64,000 nucleotides of DNA from JAGQOZ01 sp041399205 (GTDB taxonomy: Bacteria; Planctomycetota; Planctomycetia; Pirellulales; Pirellulaceae), in contig JAWKTK010000007.1 in the NCBI GenBank assembly GCA_041399205.1, forward strand, positions 271,401 through 335,400. The letters run 5' to 3'. Within the stretch, counting starts at the first letter, position 1; every line of letters begins with the position of its first letter. This document shows, in pieces, positions 37,904 through 46,309 of this stretch. Below the pieces are notes generated by a model, which worked only from the letters and a program-made list of their open reading frames with translations, was not told the DNA's origin and searched no databases. The position numbers and the translations under genes were made by a program.

Positions 37904-38875
37904 CTATTGCGCTGGTGTGATTGTAATCTTTCGAAACTCCACTGGTCCGTGATCCCCTTGCAAATAAATTGGACCTGGTTCGCCTTCGGCGCTATCAAGA
38001 GCACCGCCCGTGATGCCCGGGATGTCCTGCCGATCGATCACTCGCTGGCCATTCAAATGCACGGTGATGGTTCGGCCCACCAATTCAATATCGTAAGTCT
38101 GCCATTCACCGGCTGCCTTGGCCGCATTGACGGACGGTGTCAGAAAACCATAAATGCCGCCAACTTTGTGGCTTTCCGGTTCGTCACCAAAATTGTCTTC
38201 AATCTGAAGTTCATGTCGACCTCGGAGATAAATCCCGCTGTTGCTGCCCGCCGGATACCGAAACTCCACATGCAACTTGAAGTCATCAAACGTTTGCGAA
38301 GTAGCAATGTTGTTGCCGGGTTCGGCGTTAACCAAGAGGCCGTGGTTCACGGTCCATCCGTTGGGAACATTCGGCAGCAGTGGCTTCCAGCCCGAAAGAT
38401 CTTGTCCATTAAACAGTTCGACCGGTTCGCCCCAAGTAGGCTCAGATTCCCGCTTAAGCGAAGGAGCTCGCACGCCGCTGAACTTAATCTGGCGTCCTTG
38501 ATTGTCAGTGGTTTTGCCGTGCAGATGGTCACCGTCAATGTGATCGACGTGGCATTCGCCCTGAAACGTCAAGTGGTCCTGTCGATCTTCCCATTGCTTG
38601 GGAATCGCGAACGAAAACGATTCGCCGTCGACCTTGATTTCTGCGATCGGCCGCGCACTCCCGAATTGGCCAACAAACGAACCAACTAGTGTCGAATAGC
38701 CGGACTTTCGCACTTCCAGCCACGAAGGGTAGTCTCCGTCTTCACCCTTTACGACAAGATCCCAGCGGCCAATCAGCGGATGCGGTTCTTGTTCCTGGCC
38801 CCAAGCCGTCATGTCACCCAGACAAACACTGGCCACGATAGCCCAGCACAAACAACAGACTTTTCTAACGGTCAT
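37904..38875 (-). CDS. DUF1080 (3-keto-disaccharide hydrolase-like) secreted protein
   Basis: DUF1080 domains are jelly-roll glycoside-binding or hydrolase folds; some members act on 3-keto-glycosides. ATG 38875 (GTG 38878 is adjacent) follows a GAGGTG site and gives the signal peptide VRKVCCLCWAIVASVCLG. Residues ~30-125 form an N-terminal domain; the DUF1080 domain spans ~130-320. It contains ELFNGQDLSGWKPL (the family's LFNGKDLxGW), NHGLLVNAEPGNNIATSQTF, FRYPAGSNSGIYLRGRHELQ, IYGFLTP, GEWQTYDIELVGRTITVHLN and the ending GPIYLQGDHGPVEFRKITIT. 323 residues in total. Substrate unknown. Confidence 0.92.
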   Translation of the reverse strand: MTVRKVCCLCWAIVASVCLGDMTAWGQEQEPHPLIGRWDLVVKGEDGDYPSWLEVRKSGYSTLVGSFVGQFGSARPIAEIKVDGESFSFAIPKQWEDRQDHLTFQGECHVDHIDGDHLHGKTTDNQGRQIKFSGVRAPSLKRESEPTWGEPVELFNGQDLSGWKPLLPNVPNGWTVNHGLLVNAEPGNNIATSQTFDDFKLHVEFRYPAGSNSGIYLRGRHELQIEDNFGDEPESHKVGGIYGFLTPSVNAAKAAGEWQTYDIELVGRTITVHLNGQRVIDRQDIPGITGGALDSAEGEPGPIYLQGDHGPVEFRKITITPAQ

Positions 38876-38932
38876 CACGAAACACCTCGATGATTGTTCT
38901 TTCAGTTTTCAGTTTTCTAAATCTCGAAATTC

Positions 38933-40465
38933 TTAATCTTCCGATGAAACCAACACCACCGTGATCTGATCTGCTTGGTCATGGTTCAGGTGGATGGTTC
39001 GACCATCTTCTAAGTGGAAGGTCCAAATTGCATCACCGTCTGTGCGAGGACCGGCAGTGATAATCGAGGAAACCGCAACATCAAATGCGGTCAATTCGTC
39101 GGCCACTTCCACCACTGTGGCCGACATATTTTCTCGTAACAGGCTGGCTTTGACCGGTTCGCCCGGAACCAAGTGCATGAAGTCTTCCGGGATCTCCTGA
39201 CCGTGCGGATCCAAAATGGGATGGCCCAGCATATCGTCCAGATAGTCGACTGTTTCTTCGTCGTGCAAGTGCTCCAGTTGATGGGCTTGATTGTGGAGTT
39301 CATCCAACGGCGTGCCGACATGTTGTAGATAGCTTTCCCAAAGCCGGTGAGCTCGCAACAAGCGCTTCGCTTCCAGTTCGCCTTCATCTGTCAGCGCCCA
39401 CGTACCGGACGATTCCGTCATTAAGTTTTGGCGTTCCAGCGACCGTAATGCTCGTCTCACCGCTTCATGCGAAGGTGAATCGTGCAGATGGCTGGTAATG
39501 TCAGCAAACGCCAAACGATTGTCCGACGAATAGCGAAACGTCCCCAAAATATCTTCGACCAAACGCTGAGGAACCATCGAACGACGTCGCAGCCAGTCGG
39601 CGATTAAGCCGTACTTTGGAGCCACGGCTAAAACCACCATGAATTGCAACGTGCTGGCAATCACGATAGACGGCCCCGTCGCCACTTTGCCAATCCAAGT
39701 GGATACATACAATCCGGCCACCACGCTGGTCACGCCAAACAACGCTGAAATCATCATCATGCGGCTGAGGCGATTACACAGGAGATAGGCAGTTGCTGCC
39801 GGAGTGACCAACAGTCCCACCACCAAAATCACGCCGACCACATTGACAGCGCTGACCACCACTAGCGATGTACAGGCGGTTAACACGTAATCTAACGCCA
39901 CGACCGGAAAACCCAACGAAGCGGCCATTACTGGATCGAAAGACGTCAATTGCAAATGCCGAAACAACAAGATAACGGTCGCCAAGACGATAGCCGCCAC
40001 AACCGCCATCAGCCACAAGTCTTCATCACCGACACCCAGCACCATGCCGGCAATAAAGTGATACAGATCAATGTGAATTCGATGACTGAACACCGACGCC
40101 AGCACTCCGCCGACGGCAAAAATTCCGGTGTACATAATGCCAATGGCGGTGTCTTCTTTGATCCGAGAGACCTTGGAGACAAAACTGATCAACGCCACCG
40201 TCACGATACCGGCCACAATGGAACCGATCAGCATGGCGGGCGCATGGGCCTCTACGCCAAACATCATTTGCATGAACAAGTAGCCCGCGGTGACTCCGGC
40301 CAGCATGGCATGCGAAAGTGCATCACCCAGGAACGCCATGCGGCGCAGAATGATAAAGCAGCCCATAACGCCGCAGACGATTGCTACAAGCGAACCGCCA
40401 AGCAGCGCCTTTTGAAACGCCTGACTCTCTAAAGGCGCGACGAACAGATCCCACGCCAAGCTCAT
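38933..40465 (-). CDS. Mn/Zn-type ABC permease fused to a DtxR-like regulator domain
   Basis: A 510-residue fusion. Residues 1-290 form a TroC/ZnuB-type permease with about eight membrane helices. Typical motifs are GCFIILRRMAFLGDALSHAM, EDTAIGIMYTGIFAVGGVLA and VSAVNVVGVILVVGLLVTPA. Residues ~300-365 form a winged helix (HLHDSPSHEAVRRALRSLER, then ALTDEGELEAKRLLRAHRLW). The DtxR/MntR metal-binding dimerisation helices follow (LQHVGTPLDELHNQAHQLEH, then GHPILDPHGQEIP), and an SH3/FeoA-like tail (~440-510). The ATG overlaps the ATPase stop as ATGA. The cytoplasmic domain may sense the transported metal and gate the permease or bind DNA at the membrane, which is inference. It is last in the metal operon. 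Confidence 0.92.
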   Translation of the reverse strand: MSLAWDLFVAPLESQAFQKALLGGSLVAIVCGVMGCFIILRRMAFLGDALSHAMLAGVTAGYLFMQMMFGVEAHAPAMLIGSIVAGIVTVALISFVSKVSRIKEDTAIGIMYTGIFAVGGVLASVFSHRIHIDLYHFIAGMVLGVGDEDLWLMAVVAAIVLATVILLFRHLQLTSFDPVMAASLGFPVVALDYVLTACTSLVVVSAVNVVGVILVVGLLVTPAATAYLLCNRLSRMMMISALFGVTSVVAGLYVSTWIGKVATGPSIVIASTLQFMVVLAVAPKYGLIADWLRRRSMVPQRLVEDILGTFRYSSDNRLAFADITSHLHDSPSHEAVRRALRSLERQNLMTESSGTWALTDEGELEAKRLLRAHRLWESYLQHVGTPLDELHNQAHQLEHLHDEETVDYLDDMLGHPILDPHGQEIPEDFMHLVPGEPVKASLLRENMSATVVEVADELTAFDVAVSSIITAGPRTDGDAIWTFHLEDGRTIHLNHDQADQITVVLVSSED

Positions 40466-41253
40466 GGCGACACCTCGTCATCCGCAGCGAATTCGCTCGA
40501 TTGCATATCCGCAAACACTCGCAAATTGCCTTCGTACACTTCGCTCAATAATCGAGGATGCAGAACTGCTTGCGGCGGTCCAAAAGCAAATAGACGCTGT
40601 TTCAACAGTAGCAGGCGATCAAAGTATTCGGCAGCCGTTGCCAAGTCATGATGCACTACCAGCAAGGTGCGACCTGCTTTTTAGGTCTGCGCCAACACGT
40701 CCAGGATGGCTCGTTCTGTGGCCGCATCCACACCCGCAAACGGTTCATCCAGCAGTAAGATTTCAGCGCCTTGCGCCATGGCTCGAGCCATAAAAACGCG
40801 TTGCTGTTGGCCACCAGAAAGCTGGCCGATTTGGCGATTGGCAAATTCGCTCATCCGCACCATCTCTAATGCCTGGTCGGCGATCTGTCGGTCGCGTCGG
40901 CCCAGGTCTCTCCACCACGGCACGGCGCCGTAGCGCCCCATCATGGCAACTTCGCGAACGGTGATAGGAAAATCCCAATCCACGGAACCTCGCTGAGGCA
41001 CATAGGCTACTTGCCCTTTGGCCTGTTCCGCCGGTTCGCCGAAGATCTTCACTTCGCCCACATCGGGCCGCACAAATCCCAGAATCGATTTGATGAACGT
41101 TGACTTGCCGGAACCATTTGGTCCAATGATTCCTACCAAACTGCCGGCCGGAATCTTGACGGAAATGTCCAGCAACGCCGGAACCGGTCCGTAACTAACC
41201 GTTAGGTTGGAAATCTCGATCGCGAATGGAGGCGAAGGCGTGGGTGACGTCAT
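40462..41253 (-). CDS. Mn/Zn-type ABC transporter ATP-binding protein with internal stop
   Basis: This is the ATPase of the metal importer. Starting at ATG 41253, the product has Walker A (VGIIGPNGSGKSTFIKSILG), Q-loop region (VAYVPQRGSVDWDFPITVRE, typical of the TroB/MntB group), signature (LSGGQQQRVFMARAM) and Walker B/D-loop (EILLLDEPFAGVDA). At codon 191 there is an in-frame TAA (40681-40683). The same frame then continues at once with KAGRTLLVVHHDLATAAEYF, including the H-loop histidine, to a normal end at 40462. One substitution at that codon (for example from AAA, GAA or CAA) would restore a 263-residue protein. As it stands the product lacks the H-loop. Confidence 0.88.
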
Positions 41254-41272
41254 GGCATTATCTTAAACCGAT

Positions 41273-41770
41273 CTACTCCTGTACCGCTGCTTCGGGTGAC
41301 GATCCTGGTGGTACCGTGACATTCAATGCGCCTTGGATGGCTTCGCCCGGTTCGGACCAAAAAGTTTGTTCGGCAATCACAACTGCGTCTCGTAGAATCC
41401 GCACGCGAATCGCGCTGGCTGTCAGACCAGCGTCGTTGGCGCAAGTAGCTTGGACGAAGAATTCGTTCCGGCCTTGCACGATACCGTCTACAGGATCCGA
41501 TACGATCAGTTGGCCACCGGAAATGGCATCCGTCCGCTGCAGCACCGGTTTGCCATGAAACAAGATCAATAAACTGGGCGCGTCCTCCAGTTCTAGCGCA
41601 CACGGATCTGGGCCAGCAGCAAACGAAAGCGTCACCTCCAGCCGAAATTCACCCACCGCGACGGTATCGGGTTCCGCTTGATACGCCACCACTCGAGGCC
41701 GATGCGTCATGTACAACTGCACACCTCCCAGGATGACTACAACCATAATGAACGCCAACAGTGGCCGCAT
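41273..41770 (-). CDS. Membrane-anchored protein of unknown function in the metal operon
   Basis: 165 residues, beginning MRPLLAFIMVVVILGGVQLY, a single N-terminal membrane anchor, followed by a beta-rich extracytoplasmic domain. This includes VAVGEFRLEVTLSFAAGPDP, SLLILFHGKPVLQRTDA, FFVQATCANDAGLTASAIRV and a Pro/Ser/Glu tail. Two cysteines (CALELED; ATCAND) could form a disulfide. I do not recognise a family. It lies between the solute-binding protein and the ATPase of a metal transporter, all on the same strand with short gaps, so an accessory role is possible but not shown. Confidence 0.75.
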   Translation of the reverse strand: MRPLLAFIMVVVILGGVQLYMTHRPRVVAYQAEPDTVAVGEFRLEVTLSFAAGPDPCALELEDAPSLLILFHGKPVLQRTDAISGGQLIVSDPVDGIVQGRNEFFVQATCANDAGLTASAIRVRILRDAVVIAEQTFWSEPGEAIQGALNVTVPPGSSPEAAVQE

Positions 41771-41848
41771 TGCTACTTCACGCGTTGGACGCGTGCCTGA
41801 AAGAACGAACTAGCTTCCTGACTACATATGCAGATCCGATCCTACCCA

Positions 41849-42817
41849 TCATTCCAACGCCTGAACAATGGTTAACACGTTTTCTCGCATCATTCCCAAA
41901 TACGTTTCCCCGGCCGAACCAGGTGGTCCCATCGAATCGGAGTAAAGCGAACCACCGATCTGCACACCCGCTTCGGTAGCCATCTGCTTGATGACTTCCG
42001 GATTGACACTGGTTTCGACAAAAATGGCTTTGACCCCGAACTTTCGAATCGACTCGATCGCTTTTGCTCGACTGGCCGGCGTCACACCCGCGCCCACTTC
42101 AGCACCGGTGGACCAACCTTCGGGCGCGGCGGATTCAAATCCATATGCCTTACAGAAGTAGTTGAACGCATCGTGACTGGTAACCAACACTCGACGTTCG
42201 CGCGGCAACGCATTCACCTGTTTGGTGATCCAGGCGTTCAGATTCCGAAGTTGTCCTAGATAAAGTTCGGTTCGCGCCTTGTATTCGCGTTCATGGTCGG
42301 GATCCGCGGCCACGACGGCATCCAAAATGTTCAACACGTAAATCCTGGCGTTGGCGGGATCAAACCAGGCGTGTGGATCACGTACCGGCACCGCCTGCCC
42401 TTGTTCCTCAATCACGATGGGCTGGATGCGGTCGGTACAGGTGACCAACTTCTTCCCGGCATCGGCCGCCAGATTTTTCATCCAATCGGCACCTTCCAAG
42501 TGCAAGCCGTTTTCAAAGCACAATGTCGCATTCTTGACCAACTGCACATCGGCCGGCGTGATTTGGTACGTATGGGGATCGCTGCCCGGAGTCAACACGC
42601 TTTGCACTTCCCAGCGATCACCGACCACTTGCCGGACGAAGTCCGCGACTTGCGTCGTGGAGCACACCGCTACGCCAAAACGAGTTTCATCGGCCGCGGC
42701 TGCCGCCGGCCACCAAGTCAAGCTAACAGTGAGAAGCCCAATAGCGACGACCAACACCGACCGAAAGCGATTCGAATAGCCCCTTCGACTTTTCTCCAGT
42801 CCATTGCACTTTGACAT
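41849..42817 (-). CDS. Mn/Zn ABC transporter substrate-binding protein (ZnuA/TroA family)
   Basis: This is a cluster A-I metal-binding lipoprotein-like or periplasmic receptor of 322 residues. ATG 42817 follows TTAGGAGGTTGGT. A signal peptide (SVLVVAIGLLTVSLTWWPAA, ending near AAAADE) precedes VAVCSTTQVADFVRQVVGDR. The expected metal ligands are visible: His in GSDPHTYQITPAD, His in VRDPHAWFDPANARIYV, His in VTSHDAFNYFCKAYGF, and Asp in LYSDSMGPPGSAGETY. There is no long His-rich loop, which is more usual for Mn-type than for high-affinity Zn-type members, but metal specificity is not certain. It is first in an operon with a 165-residue protein, the ATPase and the permease-DtxR fusion. Confidence 0.93.
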   Translation of the reverse strand: MSKCNGLEKSRRGYSNRFRSVLVVAIGLLTVSLTWWPAAAAADETRFGVAVCSTTQVADFVRQVVGDRWEVQSVLTPGSDPHTYQITPADVQLVKNATLCFENGLHLEGADWMKNLAADAGKKLVTCTDRIQPIVIEEQGQAVPVRDPHAWFDPANARIYVLNILDAVVAADPDHEREYKARTELYLGQLRNLNAWITKQVNALPRERRVLVTSHDAFNYFCKAYGFESAAPEGWSTGAEVGAGVTPASRAKAIESIRKFGVKAIFVETSVNPEVIKQMATEAGVQIGGSLYSDSMGPPGSAGETYLGMMRENVLTIVQALE

Positions 42818-42871
42818 ACCAACCTCCTAAACGTCTCATAGGAATGTGCACTGATTCTGTCGTTGCAGGCG

Positions 42872-43744
42872 TTACGCGTGGGCAGATTCGGTCACTTCAA
42901 CGGCTAGGCAATGCTTCAGCATCTCGGCAGGCGAACTAACGTAGCTGGTATAAAACGGGCCGAATTCGGCATACTTGGCACTCGCTTCGTCAAACCGCAT
43001 CTTGTAAACGATTTCGGTCAGAAACGAAGGATTGGCGGCCCACAGCGTGACGCCCCATTCCCAATCTTCCAGACCGACGCCAACCGTGATCAATTGCGAG
43101 ACTCGGCCCATGAACGCCATGCCGCTTCGGGCGTGTTCGTTCATCATGCGGTTGCGTTCATCAAATGGCAGAGTGAACCAGTTTTCGCCCACTTTGCGTT
43201 TTTTGTTCATGGGATAGAAACACATGGCCGGAAAATGGGCCGGGAAATCGGGCGTCAGCCGTTGCTTGCGCATCATTGGTTCGCGCTGCCGATACGCATT
43301 CAACTTGGCTTCAAACGTAGGACTTCCTTCTTCCTCGCCTTCGTCGACCAACCGCTGAGCGTATTGTTCGACGGAAGGCACGTATTCCGAGATTTCGGTC
43401 ACCGAAACAAACGAATACGTCGGCTCGATAGCCATACCCAATTTGGAGTTCATCAGGCGCTGATGGACAGCGTCTATTTTCAACGGACAAGGGTCCATCA
43501 ACATCAATCCGAAATCTGCCTTGTGACCACTGACAACAGAAGTCTGCAGACGTTCCGTAGCTTGCGGGCCGTCTGGAGCCAACGCCGCCAGGACTTCCTG
43601 AACACCTTGAGCCACCGCATCGGCGGACAAGCTGGCAAACTTGTGGCGATCAAATCGATAATACAGATGACTGCAATGCCAGCCTTCCTTGGGTGTCAAA
43701 GAAGGTTCAACCGGAGCGGCATGAGGTGGACGGCCGTGACTCAT
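42872..43744 (-). CDS. hemQ: Coproheme decarboxylase HemQ/ChdC (chlorite dismutase family)
   Basis: HemQ decarboxylates two propionates of coproheme with peroxide to give protoheme, the last step of the coproporphyrin-dependent heme route. The 290-residue product has the family's DFGLMLMDPCPLK segment, the catalytic tyrosine in MCFYPMNKKRKVGENWFTLP, and the proximal histidine in FDERNRMMNEHARSG. It ends with the conserved EDWEWGVTLWA, then KMRFDEASAKYAEFGPFY. The N-terminus is about 30 residues longer than compact members. ATG 43744 follows a GGGGA site. It stands alone between the metal transporter and the PrkA operon; hemW lies 7 kb away. Confidence 0.92.
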   Translation of the reverse strand: MSHGRPPHAAPVEPSLTPKEGWHCSHLYYRFDRHKFASLSADAVAQGVQEVLAALAPDGPQATERLQTSVVSGHKADFGLMLMDPCPLKIDAVHQRLMNSKLGMAIEPTYSFVSVTEISEYVPSVEQYAQRLVDEGEEEGSPTFEAKLNAYRQREPMMRKQRLTPDFPAHFPAMCFYPMNKKRKVGENWFTLPFDERNRMMNEHARSGMAFMGRVSQLITVGVGLEDWEWGVTLWAANPSFLTEIVYKMRFDEASAKYAEFGPFYTSYVSSPAEMLKHCLAVEVTESAHA

Positions 43745-43860
43745 CGAAGAATCCCCATATCTTTCTGCAAACTGGACTATTGGAACATTCAGCCCAAAAT
43801 TTTATCACAGTCCACAGTCAAGACCTAGGTGACTAGCCAGCGTCACTCGGCGATGTCCAG

Positions 43861-44340
43861 TTAGACAAAAACGCTGGCCAGATCTCCGATCAAGCGAACA
43901 AAGACTTCTCGCGTCAGCACTGCGGGAACGCGTTGCCGAGCCTGACCGGGCATGGACTCAAAACGAGCGAACCGGATTTGCGAATTTCCCTGGACGGCAA
44001 TTTCGTAATAACGACGCTGTTTGGCCGTAACGGCCTGCGGTTTGGTCGAACGCAGAATAGCCTGCTGTTGGTTGGCATCCAATTCGATCACCGAAATCGG
44101 TTCCAGCAAGTAGTTCAAGCTGGCAGCCAAACGGTTCGCCTTGTCTAAGAAATCACTGTGCGAAATCGGACAAACCGCCGAACATTCCAGTTGAACGTAG
44201 TCAAATTCACAGCCCAGCGGATTCACTTGCAGCAAGCAGCATTCCAGCGAACCGCCGAGAAAACCAAGCACTTGCAAACCAGCTTGGCTAGTGCAAAACA
44301 ACTGGCGTGCGGCCGCTTGTGCGTCACGAATCATACTCAC
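43861..44340 (-). CDS. Protein of unknown function, last gene of the PrkA-SpoVR operon
   Basis: GTG 44340 is chosen because AAGGAG lies 7 bp upstream; it starts 20 bp after the spoVR stop. A longer opening to 44415 would overlap spoVR. The 159-residue product begins VSMIRDAQAAARQLFCTSQA and has a Cys-containing hydrophobic core (GFLGGSLECCLLQVNPLGCE, then FDYVQLECSAVCPISHSDFL), followed by a strand-rich C-terminal half ending VLTREVFVRLIGDLASVFV. There is no signal peptide. I do not recognise a family. Placement suggests it belongs with the stress module. Confidence 0.75.
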   Translation of the reverse strand: MSMIRDAQAAARQLFCTSQAGLQVLGFLGGSLECCLLQVNPLGCEFDYVQLECSAVCPISHSDFLDKANRLAASLNYLLEPISVIELDANQQQAILRSTKPQAVTAKQRRYYEIAVQGNSQIRFARFESMPGQARQRVPAVLTREVFVRLIGDLASVFV

Positions 44341-44359
44341 TGCCGTTCTCCTTTCGCGT

Positions 44360-45880
44360 TCAGTCCAAATCCAATTCGTCACTCGCTTGGGCCGTATGAT
44401 GTTCGGTGCCATCAAACGACATCGTCGTCAGTTTGCCATCCAATACCGTTTCAATATGGACGGGACGCCGCCACAGCTTGTACAAGTTTCGCAGCGTGTC
44501 TTGAGCGTAATTAATCTTCAGTTCCGGACCATTGAAATGATGTTCCAAGAACAATTCGCCTCGGTTTCTAAAGTTCCCGTCTCGTACCTTAATAATCGGT
44601 CGTCCCATATTTGTCAGGCTGAACAGCAGTTGCTGTTTCACTTGTTCAAACTGGCGACTTTCAATTTCGTAGTAACCCGTATCTTGGTTGTAGCCAAACG
44701 AAAACAGTTTGTTGCGCCGACAAAAATCGAGTGTCAGGAATTCGTCAATAAACGTCAGATCATTGTGAATCTTGCGAACCTCAAAGATCTTTTCTCGGCC
44801 CAAACCTGCGTCGGTATTCCAACGCTGCTTGGCCACCAGATCGTCACACTGTTCGTAGTCACGCCCAAAACAGCCTCGATTCCAACGGTCTTCAATATCA
44901 CGAAACAGTTCGACACCTAGTTTGTAGGGATTCAACCGCGTAGGCGAACTGGCCAGTGTTCCCGAAGTATGGTCCGCATAGCTAACGACATCGCCGCCGC
45001 TAATCAGGCCATGACGAGTCATCATGGTAGAATGCCAAAACGTGGCCCAACCTTCGTTCATGATCTTGGTCTGACCCTGCGGTGCGAAATAATACGCTTC
45101 GTCTCGAATGATTGCCAACACATCCATCTGCCACGCGGTCAGCGGTGCGTGTTCCAGCAAGAACAACATGACGTCTCGGACCGGTTCGGCCGGATATCGT
45201 TGTTCCGACTGCGACACCGTTGGTTCGCTAATTTCGTTTTGCCGAGGATTAATGTACCGATCCATATAGCCCTTGGCCGGAAGCTTGCCGGGCCGAATGT
45301 TTGCCTGTGACGCTTCGTCCGCGTCAAAGTCGTAGCGATTCCTTGGTTCGAACCGCTTAATAAACGGCGAATGAATGTCAATCAAATCTTCGATACTAAG
45401 ACATACGTCGATAAAGTTCTCTACTTCCTCGAAACCAAACCGATCCATGTATCGCCGAATGCGATTGCCATGGTTGGCCATTTCGTCCACCATTTTGCGG
45501 TTCGTCTGACTGAACCAGTAGTTGCATTTGAAGAAGTCACAGTGCCCATACACATGTGCGATCACCATTTTCTGATCCGTAAACGCGTTACTATTCAGCA
45601 AGTAGGCGTAGCACGGATTGTTGTTGATCACCAATTCATAGATTTTTTGCAAACCGTAGGAATAGCCCTTTAGCAAGCGTTGGTATTCCATGCCAAATCG
45701 CCAGTGGGGATACCGAGTGGGAAAGCCGCCATAGGCCGCCACGGCCGACAGTTGTTCCACATCCACCATTTCAAAAACGGTAGGAAAATAATCTAGTCCG
45801 TAGCTGGTGGCTAACGCTTCCATTTCAGCTTGGACGTCAACCAATTCCGGCGGTAGTGTCTGCATAGAAACGATAGCCAT
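44360..45880 (-). CDS. SpoVR family protein
   Basis: SpoVR (YcgB in E. coli) acts with the PrkA kinase and YeaH in stress and sporulation-like responses; its activity is unknown. The 506-residue product starts MAIVSMQTLPPELVDVQAEM and has the family landmarks GLDYFPTVFEMVD, FPTRYPHWRFGMEYQRLLKG, YGLQKIYELVINNNPCYAYL, MVIAHVYGHCDFFKCNYWFS, ETYYFAPQ-like DEAYYFAPQGQTKIMNEGWA, FWHSTMMTRHGLISGGDVVS, NPYKLGVELFRDIEDRWNRG and VRKIHNDLTFIDEFLTLDFC. The His-rich GHCDFF and NEGWA segments look like a metal site. It is the fourth gene of the minus-strand operon; a three-copy 31-bp repeat lies just upstream. Confidence 0.95.
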   Translation of the reverse strand: MAIVSMQTLPPELVDVQAEMEALATSYGLDYFPTVFEMVDVEQLSAVAAYGGFPTRYPHWRFGMEYQRLLKGYSYGLQKIYELVINNNPCYAYLLNSNAFTDQKMVIAHVYGHCDFFKCNYWFSQTNRKMVDEMANHGNRIRRYMDRFGFEEVENFIDVCLSIEDLIDIHSPFIKRFEPRNRYDFDADEASQANIRPGKLPAKGYMDRYINPRQNEISEPTVSQSEQRYPAEPVRDVMLFLLEHAPLTAWQMDVLAIIRDEAYYFAPQGQTKIMNEGWATFWHSTMMTRHGLISGGDVVSYADHTSGTLASSPTRLNPYKLGVELFRDIEDRWNRGCFGRDYEQCDDLVAKQRWNTDAGLGREKIFEVRKIHNDLTFIDEFLTLDFCRRNKLFSFGYNQDTGYYEIESRQFEQVKQQLLFSLTNMGRPIIKVRDGNFRNRGELFLEHHFNGPELKINYAQDTLRNLYKLWRRPVHIETVLDGKLTTMSFDGTEHHTAQASDELDLD

Positions 45881-45960
45881 GGCGTGATCACTTATAAAAA
45901 AAACAAACCTAACTTGGCAACGTGGCGAACCGGATTAACTGCGTTGGACGGCAAGTGCAG

Positions 45961-46050
45961 CGGATTCGTCACCTCATCCATTACCGAGCGTCGGATTCGT
46001 CACCTCTTCCATTACCGAGCAGCGGATTCGTCACCTCTTCCATTACCGAG
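45961..46050. repeat. Three tandem copies of a 31-bp repeat
   Basis: CGGATTCGTCACCTCnTCCATTACCGAG repeats at 45961, 45992 and 46023, an exact 31-bp period, with one mismatch in the first copy. It fills the 208-bp gap between the small 65-residue gene and spoVR inside an otherwise compact operon. Confidence 0.95.
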
Positions 46051-46088
46051 TAATTTCACGAGCGTACTTGATGACGTGGCGAACTTAC

Positions 46089-46286
46089 TTACGACAGTCG
46101 TTGGACTTGAAATGATTCGTCCTTGGCCGATCGAATCAAATCGTATAGACGAGGCATCTGGGCGCTGAGCGATTGCCGAGCGTTCAAAATGGCTTCCGTT
46201 CGATCGCGACCTTCCACGGTCACTTGCGAATGCCCCAACGCTACCTGAAAACGATGACGATCATTGGAACGATTAAAATCAATCAT
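46089..46286 (-). CDS. Small protein of unknown function in the PrkA-SpoVR operon
   Basis: A 65-residue product, starting at ATG 46286 with a clear AAGGAG site. It begins MIDFNRSNDRHRFQVALGHS, continues QVTVEGRDRTEAILNARQSL and ends IRSAKDESFQVQRLS. The pattern predicts two strands followed by two helices, with an amphipathic helix in the middle. There is no signal or membrane segment and no family is recognised. It is 24 bp downstream of the YeaH stop, so co-translation is likely. Confidence 0.8.
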   Translation of the reverse strand: MIDFNRSNDRHRFQVALGHSQVTVEGRDRTEAILNARQSLSAQMPRLYDLIRSAKDESFQVQRLS

Positions 46287-46309
46287 AAAAAGCTCCTTGG
46301 CGAAACACT

